Below are positions 6,970-10,143 of a stretch of DNA of 10,143 nucleotides, in pieces; the first letter of the stretch is position 1; the number at the start of each line of letters is the position of its first letter. A program made the position numbers and the translations under genes. Under the pieces are notes generated by a model, which saw nothing but the letters and a program-made list of their open reading frames with translations, was not told the origin of the DNA and did not search any database. The DNA lies in the NCBI GenBank assembly GCA_019119085.1, contig DWXT01000187.1, positions 1 to 10,143 of the forward strand. The letters are read 5' to 3'. The DNA comes from Flavonifractor avistercoris (lineage in GTDB: Bacteria; Bacillota; Clostridia; Oscillospirales; Oscillospiraceae).

Positions 6970-7641
6970 TCAGGCAGAGCCCTTCCCCCGCCGCCGGGCC
7001 AGCGCCCAGCCTAGGAAGACGAAGGTCCCCATCAGGGCCAAGTGGTCCCCGTAGAACACCAAGGGGGACTCGGAGAAGTCCAAAAAGACGAACTGGCTCC
7101 GGAGGAACAGGTAGGTGGGAAAGTCCCGCCGGAAGAACACCGTGAGGCCGTATACCGCCACCGCCGCCCCCAGCAGGGTTCCGATCTTGGCCCGCCGGGG
7201 GGAGGGTGGGGGCAGGGCCAGCCACCGCCGCCCCCGGGCCAGCACCCCGCCCCAGTGGAGCCCCAGATGGAAGCCCATCAACAGGAACCCCCAGTGGGAG
7301 GCCGCCATGTGGACCAGCCGGGCGGTTCCCGTCCCGCCGGTCAGCCCTAGGAAGGCAAAGACGTGGTTGGACAGCAGCACCCCGCTGACCAGCAGCCCTG
7401 CCATGTCCAGCAGGAGCAGGCCGTTGACCAGGGCAGTGAGCCGCCGCAGGACGGTCCGCGGCCCCCGGGCCAGGCCGGGGTACCACCGGCGGTTGAGGAG
7501 GTGGTGAACCAGGAAGAGGGCCAGGGTCCCGGCCCCCACCCATTCGTGGGCCCGCTCCCCCCACAGGTGGTACCCCATGAGGAACCACAGGCCCAGGGTC
7601 ATGAGCAGGTCCACCCCCCCCCGGGCGGCCCCCTGCCTCAC
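6970..7641 (-). CDS. DUF4405-family integral membrane protein, probable haem-binding redox protein
   Basis: The protein has 223 residues with about six hydrophobic segments (near 11-27, 35-50, 70-90, 109-130, 155-170 and 197-214). The start DLLMTLGLWFLMGYHLWGER followed by AHEW and LFLVHHLLNRRWYPGL is characteristic of DUF4405 proteins. From memory these belong to the broad group of membrane b-type cytochromes. Histidines in or near membrane segments (H25, H46, H47, H111, H116, H125, H129) could ligate haem; this is inference. I chose the GTG at 7641, which overlaps the preceding gene's stop (GTGA) and suggests translational coupling; no Shine-Dalgarno is visible. Starting instead at the ATG for residue 14 would cut into the first membrane segment. 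It is the last gene of a three-gene redox operon and ends at the bidirectional terminator. Confidence 0.8.
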   Translation of the reverse strand: MRQGAARGGVDLLMTLGLWFLMGYHLWGERAHEWVGAGTLALFLVHHLLNRRWYPGLARGPRTVLRRLTALVNGLLLLDMAGLLVSGVLLSNHVFAFLGLTGGTGTARLVHMAASHWGFLLMGFHLGLHWGGVLARGRRWLALPPPSPRRAKIGTLLGAAVAVYGLTVFFRRDFPTYLFLRSQFVFLDFSESPLVFYGDHLALMGTFVFLGWALARRRGKGSA

Positions 7642-8174
7642 AGGAGCTGGCGGCCCAGGCGGTAGGCCGCCTGAGGGAAGGGGGAGCGGGCCGTCATGGC
7701 GGGGGTGCCGCAGCCGGTGCCCAGGACCATGCCCATGTCCTGGAGGTTCAGGTAGCGGACCAGGGTCTGGTAGTGGGCCTCCAGGGCGGCGAAGGTCCAG
7801 GTATCGCTGTTCCAGGCGGCGGCCAGCAGGGCGGACTTCAAGTGCTTGGCCTGCAGGCTGCTGTTGAAGGCGCAGAACCGGTCCACCATGGTCTTCAGCT
7901 GGGCGGACATGCCGTAGTAGTACAGCGGGGTGACAAAGACCACCATGTCGGCGGCCAGCAGCTGCCGGCGGATGCCCTCCACGTCGTCCTTCTGGACGCA
8001 GGGCCCCTCGTAGCCGCAGTGGACGCAGCCGGTGCAGGGGTGGATGTCGGCGTGGGCCACGTCCACGAAGGCCACCTGGTGGCCGGCCTCCTGGGCCCCT
8101 TGGGCGAACCGCTCCGCCAGCAGGTTGGAGGAGCCGTGGCGGTTGGGGCTGCTTTCTAAGATCACAATGCGCAT
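7638..8174 (-). CDS. Flavodoxin-fold NAD(P)H-dependent FMN reductase / iron-sulfur flavoprotein-like protein
   Basis: The protein has 178 residues. MRIVILESSPNRHGSSNLLA is the first strand and phosphate-binding loop of the NADPH-dependent FMN reductase fold. PLYYYGMSAQLKTMVDRF (84-100) is the second conserved flavin loop, and GTGCGTPA (152-159) the third. Between them lie C47, C50, C53 and C59, a C-x2-C-x2-C-x5-C motif matching the compact cluster motif described for iron-sulfur flavoproteins (Isf), so a 4Fe-4S cluster is plausible. The protein is cytosolic, with no signal peptide. The ATG at 8174 has AGGAGG 8 bases upstream; a TTG two codons earlier is too close to that site. It overlaps the downstream DUF4405 gene by 4 bases and follows the lipoprotein gene after 32 bases. 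Its likely job is electron transfer from a reduced carrier to flavin; the partner is not known. Confidence 0.85.
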   Translation of the reverse strand: MRIVILESSPNRHGSSNLLAERFAQGAQEAGHQVAFVDVAHADIHPCTGCVHCGYEGPCVQKDDVEGIRRQLLAADMVVFVTPLYYYGMSAQLKTMVDRFCAFNSSLQAKHLKSALLAAAWNSDTWTFAALEAHYQTLVRYLNLQDMGMVLGTGCGTPAMTARSPFPQAAYRLGRQLL

Positions 8175-8206
8175 ATGCAATGCCTCCTTTTTCGTTGGGG
8201 GGAAGT

Positions 8207-8878
8207 TCAGTTCCCCAACCCAGCCACCCAGGTTTGGATGGCCTGCTGGGATTGGGCGGCTTCCTCCTCGCTGCAGTCAAAGATGTTGTCTGAGAGGGTG
8301 GCGTTGGGCAGGGCCTGGGTGAGGATCTCCACGCTGTTGGCCAGCCCCCCGGTGCCGTGGGAGCAGAAGAGGTAGACCTGCTTGCCGGACAGGTCATTCT
8401 CCTCCAGGAAGGTGAGCACCGCCATGGGCACGCCGTACCACCAGTTGGGGTAGCCCAGGAACACGGTGTCATACTGGTCCAGGTCCTCCACCGCGGCGGT
8501 GAGGGCGGGGCGGGCGTCCTCCCCCCGCTCCTGGTTGGCCCGGGCCAGGCATGCATCCCAGTCGCTGGGGTAGGGGTCGGTGACCTGGATGGAGAAGAGG
8601 TCCCCGCCGGTGGCCTCCTGGACCCAGGCGGCCAGCTGCTGGACGTTGCCTGGGGGCACCACGCTGGGGGAGGTGACGGCGTCCACGCCCTCCGACAAGA
8701 CGGCATTCTCCGCCCAGGAGAAGTAGGCCACCAGGGTGCTGCCCGCCCCATCGCCGGTGGGGTCAGGCTGGGCCGCCGGGGCGGGGTCGGCCGTCCCCGT
8801 GGTCTGGTTCGTGCTGCCGCAGGCGGCCAGGGACAGCAGCAGGCAGAGAAGCAGGAAGATGGTACCGAATTTTCGCAT
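8207..8878 (-). CDS. Flavodoxin lipoprotein
   Basis: The protein has 223 residues. MRKFGTIFLLLCLLLSLAAC ends in a lipobox (LAAC, Cys20), so it should be exported and lipid-anchored on the outer face of the membrane. A Thr/Pro/Ala-rich linker (21-47) precedes a flavodoxin-like domain. It has STLVAYFSWAENA (47-59, FMN phosphate loop, like the YFSxxGNT of Flavodoxin_4 proteins), LGYPNWWYGVPMAVLTFL (141-158) and FCSHGTGG (171-178). Such lipoprotein flavodoxins occur in Clostridia, commonly near other redox genes. The ATG at 8878 has AGGAGG 8 bases upstream; an open extension to 8947 has no ribosome site and would bury the signal peptide. It is first in a three-gene operon. I found no clear promoter in the 130 bases upstream, only weak AT-rich hexamers around 8955-8985. 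Confidence 0.85.
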   Translation of the reverse strand: MRKFGTIFLLLCLLLSLAACGSTNQTTGTADPAPAAQPDPTGDGAGSTLVAYFSWAENAVLSEGVDAVTSPSVVPPGNVQQLAAWVQEATGGDLFSIQVTDPYPSDWDACLARANQERGEDARPALTAAVEDLDQYDTVFLGYPNWWYGVPMAVLTFLEENDLSGKQVYLFCSHGTGGLANSVEILTQALPNATLSDNIFDCSEEEAAQSQQAIQTWVAGLGN

Positions 8879-9008
8879 GGCAGTTGCCTCCTTTGCTTGG
8901 GATGGGCCCTCTGCCCTGCGGGCGGGGCAGGGACCCGTTCTGAACAAAGAAGGCGGATAAAATGTCTAATACCTATCCATCATGGCTTTCTATTCGGTTT
9001 CGGCATAG

Positions 9009-9039
9009 AAAAACCCCTTCCTCCGTGAGAAGGAAGGGG
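9009..9039 (-). terminator. Rho-independent terminator of the macrodomain gene
   Basis: On the minus strand CCCCTTCCT and AGGAAGGGG form a 9-bp stem (9014-9022 with 9031-9039) with an 8-base loop, followed by TTTTT (9009-9013). It lies about 20 bases after the macrodomain stop codon and separates that gene from the flavodoxin operon. Confidence 0.85.
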
Positions 9040-9059
9040 AAACTGGGCGGGAACCGCCC

Positions 9060-9833
9060 TCACCGGAGCAGGGCCTCGTAGAGGGCCCGGTCCTCGTCTT
9101 TGAACACGTTGAACACCACTGCCGGGGCCTGGGGGTGGTTCCGCTGCCAGGCGGAGACGGTGTCCACGGCGATCTGGGCGGCCAGGTCGTTGGGGAAGTG
9201 GAACTCCCCGGTGGAGATGCAGCAGAAGGCCACGCTGGCCAATCCGTGCGCCTCCGCCAGGGCCAGGCAGGCCCGGTAGCAGCTGGCCAGCAGGGCCTGG
9301 TCCCGCCGGGTTACGGGGCCGGTGATGATGGGCCCCACGGTGTGCAGAACGTACCGGCAGGGGAGGTGATAGCCCGGGGTGAGCTTGGCCTGGCCGGTGG
9401 ACTCCTCGTGCCCCTGGCGGGCCATAAGCTGGGCGCAGGCCTGCCGCAGCTCCATGCCGGCGGCGGAGTGGATGGCGTTGTCGATGCACCCGTGGCAGGG
9501 GACAAAGCACCCCAGCAGCTGGCGGTTGGCGGCGTTGACGATGGCGTCCACCGCCAGGGTGGTGATGTCCCCCTGCCAGAGGTACCGCCCCGGCTGCCGG
9601 GGGGTGAGGTCGGCCAGGCGGGTGATGTTTTTTTCCGCCAGCTCTGCCTGGAGGAAAGCGTCCTGGACTGCCAGCACCTCCGGGGGGATGGGGTCCGGGG
9701 GCCGGGTGTTCATCAGGGCCCGGAGGAGGCGCCGCCGGTCCCCGGGGCGCCGGGGGATGGCGAGGTCCTGCCCGCCGGGGCGCTCAGCCAGCAGGGCCTG
9801 GAGGAGGAAGCGGAGCCGTTCTTCTTGGGTCAT
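9060..9833 (-). CDS. Zinc-dependent macrodomain protein-ADP-ribose hydrolase
   Basis: The protein has 257 residues, the usual length for this family. A helical N-terminal part (1-80, with LLRALMNTRPPDPIPPEVLA and VQDAFLQ) precedes the macrodomain. LWQGDITTLAVDAIVNAAN (85-103) is the ADP-ribose-binding start. LGCFVPCHGCIDNAIH (107-122) carries the C-x4-H-x-C zinc motif (C109, H114, C116). TGQAKLTPGY (146-155) and AFCCISTGEFHFP (202-214) are the substrate loops. Zn-macrodomains of this type remove ADP-ribose from proteins and in many Firmicutes and fungi sit beside the SirTM ADP-ribosyltransferase, a GcvH-like carrier and a lipoate ligase. None of those partners is in this window. The ATG at 9833 has AGGTGG 8 bases upstream; an upstream open stretch to 9881 lacks a ribosome site. 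The gene appears monocistronic, with its own promoter and terminator. Confidence 0.93.
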   Translation of the reverse strand: MTQEERLRFLLQALLAERPGGQDLAIPRRPGDRRRLLRALMNTRPPDPIPPEVLAVQDAFLQAELAEKNITRLADLTPRQPGRYLWQGDITTLAVDAIVNAANRQLLGCFVPCHGCIDNAIHSAAGMELRQACAQLMARQGHEESTGQAKLTPGYHLPCRYVLHTVGPIITGPVTRRDQALLASCYRACLALAEAHGLASVAFCCISTGEFHFPNDLAAQIAVDTVSAWQRNHPQAPAVVFNVFKDEDRALYEALLR

Positions 9834-9857
9834 GGGGAAGACCACCTTTCCGGGGAA

Positions 9858-9881
9858 ATGGTCCCTGGGGGACAGGACCAT
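9858..9881. repeat. Inverted repeat overlapping the macrodomain gene's transcription start
   Basis: ATGGTCC (9858-9864) and GGACCAT (9875-9881) are perfect 7-base arms around 10 bases. The repeat covers the end of the -10 hexamer and the predicted start near 9873. It could be an operator for a repressor such as the neighbouring small XRE protein, or part of a leader structure. No T run follows it, so it is not a terminator. Confidence 0.5.
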
Positions 9882-9908
9882 CTTAGGCCCCGCCGGGCCC
9901 CTTGTAAA
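9880..9908 (-). promoter_or_regulatory. Sigma-A-type promoter of the macrodomain gene
   Basis: On the minus strand TTTACA (9903-9908) and TAAGAT (9880-9885) are separated by 17 bases. The -35 matches consensus at five of six positions and the -10 at four. The spacer is GC-rich and contains a short GGCCC/GGGCC inverted repeat. The leader to the ATG would be about 40 bases. Confidence 0.55.
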
Positions 9909-9932
9909 GTAGGCACTTTTTGGTGACCGGGG

Positions 9933-10139
9933 TCAGAAGTAGAAGAGGTCCTCAAACTTCTTGTCCAGGGCGATGCACAGCACCAGGGCCAGCTTGGCGG
10001 TGGGGTTGAACTGCCCCGTCTCAATGGAGCTGATGGTGTTCCGGGACACCCCCACCAGCTCCGCCAGCTGGGCCTGGGAGAGCTTTTTCTCCATCCGGGC
10101 CTCCTTTAGGCGGTTTTTTAGGATGAGTTGGTCGTTCAT
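9933..10139 (-). CDS. Small XRE-family HTH transcriptional regulator
   Basis: The protein has 68 residues and is essentially a single Cro/CI-type HTH domain: NRLKEARMEKKLSQAQLAEL (9-28), the recognition helix in VSRNTISSIETGQFNP (31-46), then ALVLCIALDKKFEDLFYF. The ending EDLF is typical of the compact regulators that pair with membrane or stress genes in Firmicutes. The ATG at 10139 is chosen because the HTH domain needs residues before M16; an internal ATG at M16 is preceded by AAGGAGG but would remove half of helix 1. The ribosome site of the chosen start lies beyond the window. The bases just upstream read TGAC, so a preceding gene may end one base before this start. It lies upstream of the macrodomain gene with no terminator between them. 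Confidence 0.88.
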   Translation of the reverse strand: MNDQLILKNRLKEARMEKKLSQAQLAELVGVSRNTISSIETGQFNPTAKLALVLCIALDKKFEDLFYF

Positions 10140-10143
10140 GTCA

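Noticed and set aside
4244..7588. Very long minus-strand open frame (1114 codons) opposite the SLH gene
   Set aside because: The translation is Gly/Val/Asp/Ala-rich without recognisable motifs, it overlaps the SLH domains and crosses the terminator at 6917-6956. It is an antisense shadow.
8175..8180. TTG start two codons before the flavoprotein ATG
   Set aside because: It would sit only about 3 bases from the Shine-Dalgarno motif, while the ATG at 8174 is 8 bases away and begins the conserved first strand.
8879..9008. Promoter or MerR-type operator upstream of the flavodoxin operon (GGATA...TATCC around 8956-8979)
   Set aside because: The arms are only 5 bases and no hexamer pair at 17-19 bases matched consensus well enough to report.
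8357..9028. Plus-strand open frame opposite the lipoprotein flavodoxin
   Set aside because: Gly/Val-rich, no motif, and it runs over the lipoprotein's signal peptide region and upstream DNA. Antisense shadow.
9135..9926. Plus-strand open frame (263 codons) opposite the macrodomain gene
   Set aside because: Gly/Val-rich translation, and the minus-strand frame has every Zn-macrodomain motif. Antisense shadow.

Overview
The window looks like chromosomal DNA from a GC-rich anaerobic Firmicute of the Oscillospiraceae type (Flavonifractor, Lawsonibacter, Intestinimonas or a relative). This is an inference. It rests on the very high GC at third codon positions, strong AGGAGG ribosome binding sites, a cell-surface protein ending in three SLH domains, and protein families typical of gut Clostridia. 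I see no rRNA, tRNA, CRISPR array or complete mobile element.

Layout. Positions 1-242 hold a probable terminator of an upstream gene and, on the minus strand, a C-terminally truncated XRE-type regulator (45 codons) that keeps its promoter and ribosome binding site. A divergent control region (about 243-417) follows. It contains an 8-bp-arm inverted repeat and a promoter whose 17-bp spacer is almost filled by a perfect 16-bp palindrome. This promoter drives a 399-residue regulator (418-1617) with a DNA-binding domain at each end. After a strong terminator comes a very large secreted protein gene (1832-6859, 1675 aa): signal peptide, three copies of a beta-helix-like module, one Ig-like domain, one InlB-type repeat, a spacer domain and three SLH domains. 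A bidirectional terminator (6917-6956) separates it from a convergent minus-strand operon.

That operon reads from 8878 down to 6970 and encodes a lipoprotein flavodoxin, an iron-sulfur-type flavoprotein and a DUF4405 membrane protein. The three form a plausible electron-transfer set spanning the membrane. Further upstream on the minus strand are a zinc-dependent macrodomain protein-ADP-ribose hydrolase (9060-9833), with its own recognisable promoter, and a complete small XRE regulator (9933-10139) at the window edge.

Nothing here is a clearly unprecedented system. The points most worth a second look are the redox operon, the dual-DNA-binding regulator with its palindromic promoter, signs of recombination between modules in the surface protein, and the macrodomain hydrolase standing apart from its usual SirTM/lipoylation partners.
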